DNA from: Cladobotryum mycophilum
Lineage: Eukaryota; Ascomycota; Sordariomycetes; Hypocreales; Hypocreaceae
DNA length: 64,000 bases
Direction of reading: 5' to 3'
NCBI GenBank assembly: GCA_036429605.1
Contig: JAVFKD010000016.1
Span: forward strand, 1,488,001-1,552,000
In this document: in pieces, positions 47,101 to 56,873 of the stretch
Layout: each line of letters starts with the position of its first letter
Numbering within the stretch: position 1 is the first letter of the stretch
Position numbers and translations under genes: made by a program
Notes under the pieces: model-generated
What the model was told of the DNA's origin: nothing
Database searches by the model: none
The model's input: the letters and a program-made list of their open reading frames with translations, nothing else

Positions 47101-48593
47101 CCCTCTGTCATCTCACCAGCACCTTTATGGGAGACAAAGGCAACCAAGACTGCGCTGGCGCCGTCCCCTGGTTGTATTGTCTCGGCGAATATGCGAACAT
47201 CCTGAAGGTCTGTGGTCGCTTCAAGAGCTTGTTTCGTATGGTACTCAACCTCGCCCAGTTCAATACGTTGGCCTCGAATCTTCACCTGGGTATCTTTTCT
47301 ACCAACGAAAATAAGTTCACCACGCTTATCGTAACGCACCATGTCTCCCGTGCGGTACAATCGCCCATGTCGGCCTGGTCTGTCCGTGGCACCACGAAGC
47401 AACCACGGCATATCCTCTTTGAATGCCGCAGCCGTCTTTTCTGGGTTGTTTAAATAGCCGTCACCTACAATTGGGCCTTCAAGCCACAACTCTCCAATCT
47501 CCCCGATCGGCGCCAGTCTATCGGGGTCTTCAATGATCGTCACCCACGTGCAGCAGCCAACGCCACCACCCATTGAGACGTTAGAGATACTGATTGGATC
47601 TAGCGGTATTGTTGCAACTGGCGTGCATTCAGCAATACCATAGGTATTTAGGATCTTTGGCCGGCCATCACCAAGTGTTGCGTCGCTTGGATGGGCAGCT
47701 TCTCCGATTAACAGGAGATCAGATAACCGGGCTATAGCCTTGGAGTCAAAGGAACGCGCAGTTGACGGTGTCAGCCAGGCAAGGTTAACATTATACCTCT
47801 CAAGGCATTCTGAGGGGTTGCTTTGCAGCTCGGTTGCAGACGGTATGCAAAGGCAACCGCCAGCAGTAAGTGTTTGTACAAGGTTCAACCAAGCTACATC
47901 AAAGGCATATGATGTGAAATCTAGAGCCCGGCAGCTGCTTGTGTATAAGAGGGGTTCTAGCTGGTATTTGGTAGCACTGCACCAGTTTCGGTGGGTAACC
48001 ATGGCTCCCTTGGGTGTTCCTGTGCTACCTGAGGTGAAGACGATGTAAAGCAAATCAGATGGCTTCACAATTGGCAGCTCACGTGGCTGAACTGCCTGGC
48101 TGATGGCATTGTCGCTAGCAACAAGGACATGGCCGACCCCGAGGCGGCTCGCAAGAGCCAGATTTGCCTCTGAGGTTAGGATGAGCTTTGGACTTACCTG
48201 CGATGCAATTAATCGCAGGCGCTCTTCCGGGTGGTTAACGTCGAGGGCCACGCAGGCGCCTCCAGCTTTCATGACGGCATAAACGGCTACCGGAGCCCAT
48301 TTCGATTTCTCGATGCAGATCGGCACGATGCTTCCAGAAGCAAGGCCGTTTTGGAGAAGGCAGTAAGCCAATTGTGTTGACAGCTTGTCGAGCTGTGCGA
48401 ATGTGAGGTCGCCATCCCAGGCGCAAACCGCCGGCGCCTCAGGGGTTTCCTGAACTCGTAGAGACAGCAGATCGTGGACACACGCCTCCCATGAATCTGG
48501 GACGGCCGCATTCCAGGTCCAGATCTGATCAATGTCTTGTTGGCTGGCGCCAACCTGCTCAGAGGCAGTTGCTGCTGCGGTTTGGTGGTCCAT
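21881..48593 (-). CDS. Six-module nonribosomal peptide synthetase, 5 exons
   Basis: Giant assembly-line enzyme predicted to make a hexapeptide. Proposed join complement(21881..25966, 26017..31314, 31367..36730, 36783..45407, 45462..48593), 8,834 residues. The four introns are 50-54 bases, all phase 0, all ending TAG, with donors GTAAGG, GTAATA, GTAAGT and GTACGA. The ATG at 48593 has a good context (GAGAAAATGG) and opens directly at the linker before A1. Domain order is A1-T1-C1-hC-A2-T2-C2-A3-T3-E3-C3-hC-A4-T4-E4-C4-hC-A5-T5-E5-C5-hC-A6-T6-CT, where hC is the C-terminal half of a C domain. Every A domain has SGSTG or SGTTG, YRTGD and a terminal GK lysine; every T domain has GGDS. There is no thioesterase; the terminal C has SHALYDG, as in fungal cyclising CT domains. 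No frameshift is seen over 26 kb. Confidence 0.93.
23210..25075 (-). other. NRPS module 6: A6-T6
   Basis: A6 has SGSTGVPKG, GYGPAEC, YRTGD and TTGKTDRR; T6 has LGGDSIASM. The hand-read specificity residues (GrsA positions 235, 236, 239, 278, 299, 301, 322, 330, 331, 517) are D-I-F-Q-V-M-G-P-L-K. There is no epimerase, so the last residue should stay in the form loaded by A6. I do not assign an amino acid. Confidence 0.8.
25080..25805 (-). other. NRPS half-condensation domain hC (before A6)
   Basis: About 240 residues matching only the C-terminal half of a C domain: AAMTAFWTTQFEGALEAPHF, FTPATIIRAAWSILAAKHS, EVIFGATVANQQ, then PIRVQLDWEG and LPFQHAGLRRI. The N-terminal half with HHxxxDG is absent, and the usual SGRxxPxxGIExMxGP segment between the last two blocks is deleted. 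It is probably a structural platform for A6 and not a catalyst. Confidence 0.8.
25810..28790 (-). other. NRPS module 5 distal part: T5-E5-C5
   Basis: T5 has LGGDSITAMQV, the form often seen before epimerases. E5 (about 28520-27260) keeps AHHLVIDLVSWR, ESHGREQ, TVGWFTTLYP and FNFLGRWQQLE, so it looks active and should give a D-residue at position 5. C5 (about 27215-25810) starts DIYPCSSLQEG, has INHSLMDAAS at the active site and contains intron 4 (25967-26016) after its DPNE. Confidence 0.83.
28800..30434 (-). other. NRPS adenylation domain A5
   Basis: Full A domain with FTSGSTGTPKG, GYGPTEC, YRTGDLVRY and VSGKIDRRR. Hand-read specificity residues are D-A-L-F-H-G-G-P-Y-K, which differ from all other modules of this enzyme. 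Substrate not assigned. Confidence 0.8.
30440..31135 (-). other. NRPS half-condensation domain hC (before A5)
   Basis: Same arrangement as the other copies: FTSFWKDQFAGSEGIHFP, FSTEVMLKAAFSIILAKY, EMIFGVARSNAQ, then PFRAILDWNK and APLERGGMRRI. The catalytic N-terminal half is missing and the SGR...GP segment is deleted. Confidence 0.8.
31140..34150 (-). other. NRPS module 4 distal part: T4-E4 (degenerate)-C4
   Basis: T4 has LGGDSITAMQV. E4 (about 33865-32600) keeps GHHLVVDLASWR, but other epimerase motifs are changed: HFTRV for HFNQ, ESHKRS for EGHGRE, VGCLATLYP for VGWFTTxYP, and FSFVEPLQQLE for NFxGRxQQLE. It may be inactive. C4 (about 32570-31140) starts TMYPCSPLQEGM, has VHHTLIDASS and contains intron 3 (31315-31366) after DANE. 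Confidence 0.82.
34170..35799 (-). other. NRPS adenylation domain A4
   Basis: Full A domain with FTSGSTGTPKG, LYGPTEC, YRTGDLVRY and FSGKVDTRR. Hand-read specificity residues D-M-F-F-L-G-L-I-S-K; the last three differ from the P-V/P-Y/P-L endings of the other five A domains. Substrate not assigned. Confidence 0.8.
35800..36555 (-). other. NRPS half-condensation domain hC (before A4)
   Basis: Blocks TLAFWKSQFASLESTHF, FKPDTMVRAAWASVSART, EALFAVLCDESEG, then PVLVKLDWES and APFEKSGLECI. It lacks HHxxxDG and the SGR...GP segment, and is the most diverged of the four copies. Confidence 0.78.
36560..39563 (-). other. NRPS module 3 distal part: T3-E3-C3
   Basis: T3 has LGGDSITAMQI. E3 (about 39293-38018) is intact: HFNQAF, AHHLIVDLVSWR, EGHGREQ, TVGWFTTIYP and NFVGRYQQLE, so a D-residue is expected at position 3. 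C3 (about 37985-36560) starts DIYPCSPLQQG, has INHTLIDAAA and contains intron 2 (36731-36782) after DPTE. Confidence 0.83.
39591..41219 (-). other. NRPS adenylation domain A3
   Basis: Full A domain. The phosphate-binding core reads SGTTGTPKASL, with Ala for the usual Gly after PK. It also has AYGPSEC, YRTGDLVRY and TTGKTDRRR. Hand-read specificity residues D-M-F-L-L-G-A-P-V-K, probably a hydrophobic pocket; substrate not assigned. Confidence 0.8.
41220..42473 (-). other. NRPS condensation domain C2 (ordinary type)
   Basis: A complete C domain between T2 and A3 with DILPCTPLQEALLAL, IHHALYDGWSM and VTGRQAPIDGIERMMGP. It has no intron and no following half-domain. Its own C-terminal half resembles the four hC pieces (QTYWKAQFEGAERSHFP, FTAATVIRAAWSVVMAW, PFEQTGLQRIR), so it shows the probable ancestral form of the junction. 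Confidence 0.85.
42561..44465 (-). other. NRPS module 2: A2-T2
   Basis: A2 has FTSGSTGRPKG, AYGPAEC, YRTGDLVRY and TTGKVDRRR; T2 has IGGDSIAAM. Hand-read specificity residues D-V-L-F-T-G-A-P-V-K suggest a hydrophobic pocket. No epimerase follows. Confidence 0.8.
44466..45233 (-). other. NRPS half-condensation domain hC (before A2)
   Basis: Blocks LAREYWQAQFAGQEGVHFP, FDAATLMRAAWAVVTAQS, EALFGATIEKRQS, then PIRVQLDWTS and TPFEQTGLQWIRR. HHxxxDG is absent. A serine-rich stretch replaces the conserved GIExMxGP block. It is the copy closest to the C-terminal half of C2. Confidence 0.8.
45235..46624 (-). other. NRPS condensation domain C1
   Basis: Starts LTLSDRGLETLFSQL and DIIPCSPMQEGM, with active site VSHLMSDGMSI and ATSGRDAPIDGVEKMVGP. 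It contains intron 1 (45408-45461) after DPNE. It belongs with C3, C4 and C5 by sequence and by intron position, yet no epimerase precedes it. Confidence 0.83.
46625..48593 (-). other. NRPS loading module: A1-T1
   Basis: The protein begins at the C-to-A linker (DIDQIWTWNAAVP), so no N-terminal C domain exists, as expected for an initiating module. A1 has FTSGSTGTPKG near residue 188, TYGIAEC (Ile for the usual Pro), YRTGDMVRY near 413 and GTGKTDRK near 538; T1 has LGGDSLKA with Ser at about 608. Hand-read specificity residues D-V-L-W-L-I-T-P-V-K. Confidence 0.83.
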
Positions 48594-51500
48594 TTTCTCC
48601 TTGGTTGATTAGGTCAAAAGAGAAGAGAGATCAAAATTTTCACCAGTGATTATGATTAAAGGCATCTAGGTTTTTCTAAAAGCCCAACAGACAGCAGGTA
48701 GGTAATATGTCTGCAGGTACCAAGTGAGCACTGAGCACTCGCTCGGAGGCAGTGCCCCTTCTGATATGGGAAGGAATTTCTTCCATCGAAACCAGGATCC
48801 CGGGCAGGGTCCCGCAACGAGGTCGCTTACGAGGTGGACTAACGCATCACGGTGGAGAAGGACTTGAGACATGGACAGCAAGATATCGCAGTCGAGTAGG
48901 GCTATGCGAATGATTGACATCATGGATTCTCTTTCCTCCTCGGACAAGGGGATTGAACTCCCCATTCATCTCGATCCCATCCCTGGAACCCCTTGAACAC
49001 GTGGCAGACTATTTTCCGAGTCTGACAGGACACCCATTTGTTCGTTCCTGTCCAAGATATTGTCCAAAAGGGGATTTACAGATAGACGTTCCCTCCCTCC
49101 CTCTGACCCGCCAAAGCTAGAGTTACCCACAGATGAGTCGGTATATAAATATGGACTCGTCGCTTTCACCGGGCGGCAGGCAGATGGGCTCCAACCCTTC
49201 TATAGAACGTTCTAGGACAAACGGGAACTAGAGTCTCGACCAGGACGGTGGCGGGTCTAGCCGTCCCTAAAGAAGAAACCAGACTGTATGTGACTCTCTC
49301 AGAGTTTTCCCTCTTGGGTTTTCAGCTGGAGTACTTGCCACTCTCTTTCCAGCCAACTTATGAGACCCAAAACCCATCCTCATGAGACATCTGTCCCGTT
49401 CAGCTCTGAGAAACCGTCTCCCAACCTTCTTCTTCTGCAACGCCACGGGGGGGGGGGGGTGGACCATTGTGCGACCTTACTCTCTTATCATTTCAGAATC
49501 CTGTTATCGTATCAGCGTCAGGCTGTCTCGGAAGTTGTCTTGTGTCATTGTTTAGCTTCTTTTTCTTTTCTTTTTCTCTTCCACTTTGTTTCATTCTGTG
49601 CCCGTTGAAGCTGCACCTGGACCACTTTATCTAGGTAAGGTAAGGTAAAGTAAGGTATCCATACCTAACGCTATTAATTACCACGTCGAGTTAGGGTGAA
49701 GAGCTTTTTCTGCTACCAACAATCCAAACAGCCATGAGGGCATCGCTCTGAGACATTCCATTGTTAGTGCCGTAATACGCCATCCAACGAACTCATTCAT
49801 CCAATTGTCATTCGTGCCGGGTTAAATACCGCTCAGCATTCCATATGCCGCGTGGGTAGCACCGGGAAAAAGTTCCAGACCTGGATGCACAAGTGTCCGT
49901 GGATGCTGATGAGCGTCTCTTTTAAGACATGCAGCAGTTCATCTAACCTAAAATGAGCTAAACGGGAACAAACGGAATTTCTGAAAACATACCGTTGTCC
50001 GTTCTGAGACGATTGATTGGTGCGGTTTATCTTCTTCACAGCACAAACTAGCAAAGACAGTGTCCATCGATCAGTCTTCCATCCCGTTCCTCGTGTCTGA
50101 CTCAACGTCTTTCCCGTCAACTACGGTGTGCTCAGATTGTGCTTGCATGATTGGATGTTAGCGATGTAGTAGCAGTAGCAGTAGTAGTAGCATTAATTCC
50201 ATGACCTCATCCATCTTGATCATTCAGGTTTTGAGACACCAGCCGTCGTCTCATTGAACGAGCATGGGAGAGAGCGGGCAAATAGATCCGTTCAAAGTAA
50301 ACATGTTCCCCTGATTCTCATAGCGAAAACTGCCCTCCCTCCCCGCCCCCCTTTACAAAAGAAAAGAAAAATTGCTCGTTTGCTGCCTTGGGTTGTCTGG
50401 ACCCCAAACGTTTAAGTGGAAATACTTGTTGCTAAATGCTTACTTGGGTAAGTCAGGAACTATTACTACCAAGAAAGCCTGGATGGGCCTCGCCTGCAGA
50501 ACAGCGGAGCCATGGCCCATACCCAGCCGATAGACACTGCAGAATGGCCACAATTCATGCGGCCATGCTGCACTGGTTGTCCATTCAGTCCAGCCGAGGG
50601 TCGTCTGATTCCTTTCTCGTATGCCGTTTAAGTTTCTTTCGGTCGGCTCAGGAGGAACCCGAGATCTAAAGTGGACCTCGTCAAATCATATCCACTTGAA
50701 GTGAATCACTATGACTGTGATTAACTGGGATAGGTTTTAAGATTGATGCCACTGGTCCCGCCGATTGGGCAATACGCATCTCTCTCCTTCATCTCCCATG
50801 GAAACTCAGCCAGCCCTCAGCACTGTGCTTGTACATGCAAGGACTTGAAGGAGCCACGCTGCTACCAACTAGGTTACACTTGCATATGAGTCTATTTCTT
50901 TCCCCTGGCACCTCATGCTGCTTTATGAAATGGCCGTTCTCGCATCATCCACGATGAGAAGTGCATCAGCATTATTAGGAAGGTATAAAGAGGAATTGGT
51001 ATCATATCACAAGTTCATTAAGCTCCGAGACAACACTCCCACTTGCAGAACGCAAAGTTCTAGTCCCCAATGGAAGTGATAATAGAACCCGCATAACCCC
51101 TTCCCCGATCGAGGAATATAAATAGGAACAGCGAGGCAAATACCAAGCTGAATGAAGAACTCCGTAAATGGTGCTCCATGTCACATTTGCATCTCTTTTA
51201 GGGTAAGTGACACGACATAAGACACAGCAACACCGGCTACATCGAGACATTGATGCATATCCACCGCGTAGATACCCCACCAGACACGGATAGCCAATCG
51301 CTGGAAGTAATATGGGACGAACGAAATTTTCATTAAAATGTAGAGAGAGATAGTAGATAACGTCACGTGTCTTGAGACGCATGGCGATGGGAAACACGAA
51401 TAAGTCAGACCCCCCGGTGTCAGTCCCGGGTAGCTCTCGCCCTGGAGTTTTCGAGATGTCGATCATGAGGACGCTCCAAAACAGCCTTTGAGTGTCTTTT

Positions 51501-53603
51501 TATCTAGAGATTCTGTATGGTAATGGATCAGTCATCCGATAAGATGCGTAACTATATGGGGAAAGGAGGAAGAACGATTATGAGAAATGAGAGAGCCTAA
51601 GAACGTAACAGTGTCACAGTAAACGATCCGATAGGACGAACAAAGACAGAAAGCTGCTGTTGCGTTGTTACCATACAATGGATAAACCCGACTTCTCGGT
51701 ACCCAAATCTAGTAACTACCCAGCCCCTCTCCCCAGGGATCCTTCCAATGGCCCCATCGTAATACCTTACGTGTTCAGTAATACTCGAAAATTTGCATCG
51801 TGAGAACTATCGTAAATAGCAATACAGACCAAATTGCATCCATGCATCCAACTCCATAGAGAGAAAGTACCTACTTATGTATGGCTAAAAAATAAAAAAT
51901 AAAAGACTAATTCTCTAAAGAAGAGATGGTATCTATAACTTTTTACACGAGACATCACACATACAGAACTTTTGGTTTTAGAAGATCACGAGGCTATGTG
52001 ACGGACCTCCACCTGTCGTCTCAAGCATCCTCGCTACCGAATAACGCTAACCACGGCAAGCTTGTGATCAGATTGGTTTCTACCTGTATATTCCATGTCT
52101 TCTATTTTAGTCTCCCCGCCACCGCTGATTGGGCAGTTCTAGCTGGGCAAACGATTGGGAACTCCCGATAGGGCTGACACGGTGCTTTCGTTCTTGGAGA
52201 GTCCCATCCATCCATGATGAAAGGGTCCGTCGACCCTAAGAAAACGACTGGAATTCAGTCAGTTGAATCGTACGAGAGAGAAAAAACCACGCTGCAAAAG
52301 CCCATGCGTGGTGGTGGTGTGCCCGTTGCTTCATCCCATGGGTAATAATGATGATTGACTTTGGACAAAGATCTCTCTCTCCATCTTCGCCAGGGGTCTG
52401 GAACATTTTCCAGGGGTGGCTTTTTGTGGCTTCAGCCATGAATTATCCGAATGTCGGTGATCATCCATCCATCCATCCATCCATCACGGGTACGGAGGAA
52501 TACCGTACCTACCTATGGACAGCGCGGGCACCAAGAAATCCCCAAGTCCTCAACCAGAGATTGAATGCTTTCCAAACATGGTGGTCTTTTGTGAAAAGAA
52601 AAATCCAAGTGAAGAAGCAAATAGAACACACAGGCACGGCGCCTCCCGCGTTTGGCCCCCCTTCATCCAGCGTTTGCATGCTTGATATGGGCTTCAGACG
52701 ACCTTGGCATGGCAGGTTGGCTTGTCTTTTATCCAGGCTCATTGTTGTCTCTCCGCCTTTGTCTTCTCTCTTATTGTCTCTATTCCGCGTCCTCATCCTC
52801 GTCTACAGGAGCTCAGCCGCCAAGCAGAACGCCAGAACCCCCGGCTAGCACGACAACAGAGCCGGACAATAGGCAGACCGCCTGCAACGACTACTCCGTA
52901 CAGGGTGTTGTACCATCTGGGGACGCGGCCAGGCCAGCGCTAGGTTACGACCATGAAAGCTGCAATCAGGGTTACGAAAGGTGCTCAGGCTACTAGCCAT
53001 GCAATGAAAACCAATATAATCAGGTAACAGAAGTTTGCGCACATGAATCTGCGCCAGTGTCGGGAGGTTTAAGTGTAGACCTCTGTTTTCCATATAACCG
53101 TACACGCCCCCAAACATGATTTCCCCCAAATTCTACGAGTTCGGATGAGCCTCCCATCGTTACTAATGGAGCTTCACTTATCCCCCCTCAACTCTGTTGA
53201 TGGCCCTTGTCGGCGTAGTGTTTGCTTCTCTTTGTACGATATAAATCATGTATGCTGGTCAATGAAAGAAGTAAGGAGGACTCTTTTCTTGTAAGATAAG
53301 GATCCCTTACTCAATATTCTTAATATCAGCATCTGTGCATGCAATTCATGCTGAGAAGGGGGCTTCATCTCAGACTTCAACCATCTCTTATTGTCACACT
53401 CGAGCTGTGAAAGCGCTATGTCATTACATTTAGAATGACTCTCAACAGACTCCCGAGTCCTATAAACCTATCAAGTCATGTGTCATATCATACCGTCATT
53501 AAAGAAACAAAATCCCGTCCCCAACGCTCAACCCTGTTGGCATTTAATCACACAAAGTTTGGCCAATCAGGCCCGACACCCCTCTAGAAGTCTTCTTCCC
53601 GCA
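48594..53603. other. 5-kb region without a recognisable gene (NRPS promoter side)
   Basis: The first few hundred bases are the NRPS leader and promoter; on the minus strand a pyrimidine-rich stretch directly precedes the ATG. Further out there is a 13-base G run (about 49449-49461), GTA/GCA repeats (about 50167-50191) and an ATCC repeat (about 52463-52483). The longest frame (minus, 51002-51466) has no family feature. No pathway regulator or tailoring enzyme is visible. Confidence 0.55.
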
Positions 53604-56330
53604 TCATGCCTTGGAGATATTGGCCCCTGGTGCAACGCTGCTTGACTTGGCTTTTCTTCTCGAAGGCTGGTAGACGTCATTGAAATTCATGGCGACTCCC
53701 AAGAATCTCATGTCGACATCAGGTTGGTAAGCCAAATCTCCTAGCAAGATTTGTAGTCTTGTCCTAAACGAGCCTCCAAGGTGCTTCAGTCGCTCCTGTA
53801 GAGCGGGAAATTCCGATGGCACATTATCTGATACTATAAAGCTAGCATCATCTTCCCGACGTGTCATGCTGCGCAGCTCGACTTCCTGGCGTCTCGTAAA
53901 ATCCGAGCTAGTCCAGCCGTAAAGCCCAACGACCGTGTCGCGGTAATGAAGCATGAATCGTAGAATTTCGCTGAGTTGATCGAGAAATGTTGTCTTGTCC
54001 CTGGTATCAGTGGCGTGATGGCGCAACTTGGGCCCCAGCAGACCCTTGTGAGTAATGTCTTCGAGGTAACGTCTGTGGGCCTCGATAATATCATCCAAGG
54101 TACAGTCCTCCTTGCGCATCCGCTTCTGGAGCTCGTCCCATGACGATTCAATAACCTCAAAGAGAATATAGTACTGCAGCTGGCCCACAAAGTGTATCAT
54201 CTCGGCGAGGACACCCCGCGTTGACTTCCACGTCTGCGCAACCACGGGATTGGGATTCTGAAGCACTCTACGCGATCCCGTCATACACTCCCGCCATGTT
54301 GACAACAAGGCAAATTCGACTCGCTTGATACGCCATAGGAAGTTGAATACCTTGAGATATTGTCGGTTCCCCCAGTCCGTCACCACCACATCCACGGGTG
54401 CATCAATCTTGTACTCGAGGGTAAAACAATCCCATCCGATATCACCATGCGATAGCTGAAGCATACGTGCATCCAAGCGCCTTAGCACCTCTGGAGAATC
54501 GTACTGTGCGTTAGATCCGCGGATTGCATGTTCCAACTGGGCTGTAAGAGTATGTCGATATTGTGCCCCAGAAGGTCGATCCAAGTTTGCTGCCAGAGAT
54601 TCCATCAGAAGCGCGATGAAATCACCTTGCCCAAGAAGAATATAGTCCTTGAGTGCCTGTAGATGAGCAAAAAGATGAAATTTGTTCTCCATCAAATCCA
54701 TCAGGCGCTTCATAGTCGTTTTATATGCTTCGTCTATCCACGCCTCGACTGTAGTGATATCTCCGTATCTCAGCTCCTTTGAGGCAGCCTTGGAATATTC
54801 TTCTACCCACAATGAGTCGCCACAACTGTGACGTATAAAGTTCAAGGATTTGCCAATTAGGAAAATCTTTTGGGCAAAGTCCTCTGAAATGATGCTAGGG
54901 ATCATGCTCTTGTCCATTTCATATTTGTCTTCCCAAACGTTTCCGACAGGACTGACATTGCTTGTTAGTTTAGCCTTTGCTTTGGCAGCCTCTTTGCTTG
55001 CTGTCTTTTCTCTAACAAAAAATTCGAGAGATGGGTCTAATAACTCTCCGTCATAGATCCAATGCCTTAGAATGTCATAGAAAGGCCGGGTAAAGCTCCC
55101 TAGTAATCGCTCCGCAAAAGCAGCCACAAGAGGATCTCCGTTGGATGAGGCAAAGGTATGAATAAGAGTAATGAGTTGTCCACCCTTTTTGTTCTCAGAG
55201 TCTTCAGCGATGAGACACATTAACCTTAGTCCCATGGTGGCCTCTCGAGTCCATACTACGCATCGCTTGAGTGTAACACCAGCTTTACCAATTCCCCCAC
55301 GTGGAGCTGTTTCATCCAGAGATGACAGTGCCTTGCGAATCTGACCCTCAAGTGTAGCAATCAAGGTTAAATAGGATCGCAATTCATTGTAAATGGCGGA
55401 ACGCAAACTCTGCTCCAGAAGACCTTTGGCCGGGGTTTGACAAAATGCATCGAGTCGGCGGTACAGAAGTGACGGTTCAGCTAGGGTATGCAGTATGGAT
55501 ACTAATGGGAGCGGCAAAGTCGTGGGAAGCTTCAGTGAGTCATCCTTGGAGAAAGGAAGGGTGGTAGAGGACAACCCTTGAAGGGTGAAGGGTAGGTCTC
55601 GTAGAATGGCAACTTCGGACGGTTCGATCTCAGTATAGTTGCTGGCTAGCAGTGTAGTTTTCAATGCGACGTCTCTCTTCGGTGGCGGCTCGACCTGCTG
55701 TTGTTTCTCTTCCTGAACAACTCTCGTTTCCTTTGGCAACGGGGGCGGCGGGGGGCCTTTCGAAACTCTTCGGGCTGAGGAGAATCCCTTGCAAGATCAT
55801 CTTCAGATCTTGTCGCAGGTGTCGAAGTCTTTGACCTAGCCCGCGTGTGCCTTTTTATGGCATCTCTATTGAGAGCATCTCGATAGTTTGGGGCTGATGG
55901 CTTGAGTATACTCAGCGGCAGTGGTTCGTTGGGATCGGGCGAATCGGAGAGCTGGTAGAGTAGGTAAAGGATCGCCCACTTCTTATTGAGTACCGGAATA
56001 GCCAAAAGCCTCGAATAGAGATCAGAGAATCTCAGTGCCTGGGTGGGATTGGTCTGAATGAGTTTTCGCTTGATGAGGTCGGAGGCATGGTTGACGTCTG
56101 ACGAGATGCTTGGATTGGGAGGACTAGCAGGGGCAGTTAGTATCTGTATCCTATTGGAGGGTAATATGTTGAAGGCTCTGAGCGCCGACTCACCTGTCTA
56201 TAATGGTCTTGACCAACTCGTAGCAGGCGTCGTGCCGTTTGTTCGCAGTGGCTGCATCTTCCTGCGGATCAGTGGGGATGATGTGTGTTATCAGATTGTC
56301 TATAGCATTGGCAACGCGATCTGGTGCCAT
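53604..56330 (-). CDS. Gamma-tubulin complex component 3 (Spc98-like), frame break near 55755
   Basis: Part of the gamma-tubulin ring complex that nucleates microtubules at the spindle pole body. Exon 1 is 56330..56194 (ATG in GCCATGG context). A 70-base intron (56124-56193, GTGAGT..CTAG) joins exon 2 at 56123, which runs to a stop at 53604. Within exon 2 the frame changes between about 55745 and 55760, in a C/G-rich run. Inserting one base there gives one frame of 885 residues, a normal Spc98 length. Family features are AILRDLPFTLQGLSS near the N-terminal third, and the Spc97/Spc98 signature DWGNRQYLKVFNFLWRIKRV, then ALLSTW. GCP3 rather than GCP2 is my reading of the N-terminal grip motif; the Spc97/Spc98 family itself is certain. 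Divergent from hfi1. Confidence 0.85.
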
Positions 56331-56873
56331 GGCTGCATCGTCGCAAGCTGCGACAGAATTAGGGAGGAGGAGGAGAAAATAGAACAGGACAATCCACAAA
56401 TGTTGCCTCTATCAATATGTGAGCCCTTTTTCTAGGATGCTCAAGATTAAAAGGCTCCCTAAAGAACGCGTAGTGGACGCGACAGATAGTGCTGAAGTGT
56501 TGAAGCGCTGAAGCTTTGAAGGTGGGATGTCAGATGCCTCCATGGGGCGCAAGGTAGCTGAAACCTGGAGTTTCAGTGGATAACAGTGCAGCTGCCGTGT
56601 ACACGCTACGGCCTCTGCGCCCCATACTCTGTCTCCGTCATGCTCTCGGCAAAATTTCGACTTCACCTCAACCATCGACTCTTTCTCTACCGCCAAATAG
56701 CATAATAATCGCCATCGCCCATTCGGCCTCACGATGCCCAGTCTATCAAGATAACTTTGGATTCGTGATCGCATAACGTCCCTCGTTCGTTTTATGCAGC
56801 TAATGAGTCTTCTTTCGCGTCGCGCGCCGCTCTCTCGCTGCACGCGACGATTGTCCTGATTCCGCGATCAACG
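56331..56873. promoter_or_regulatory. Divergent promoter between GCP3 and hfi1
   Basis: 543 bases between two start codons that point away from each other, both housekeeping genes. I see no clear TATA box on either side. A bidirectional promoter is inferred from layout only. Confidence 0.5.

Noticed and set aside
21881..48593. Five separate NRPS genes, one per open frame
   Set aside because: Each break falls inside a C domain at the same codon, has consensus splice ends and keeps frame when joined, so this is one gene.
21881..48593. Recent horizontal transfer of the NRPS from bacteria
   Set aside because: It has fungal introns, fungal-type A-domain linkers (IWxWN) and a terminal C domain instead of a thioesterase.
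51002..51466. 154-codon minus-strand frame as a cluster gene
   Set aside because: No domain, no good start context, composition like random DNA, and no supporting splice structure.
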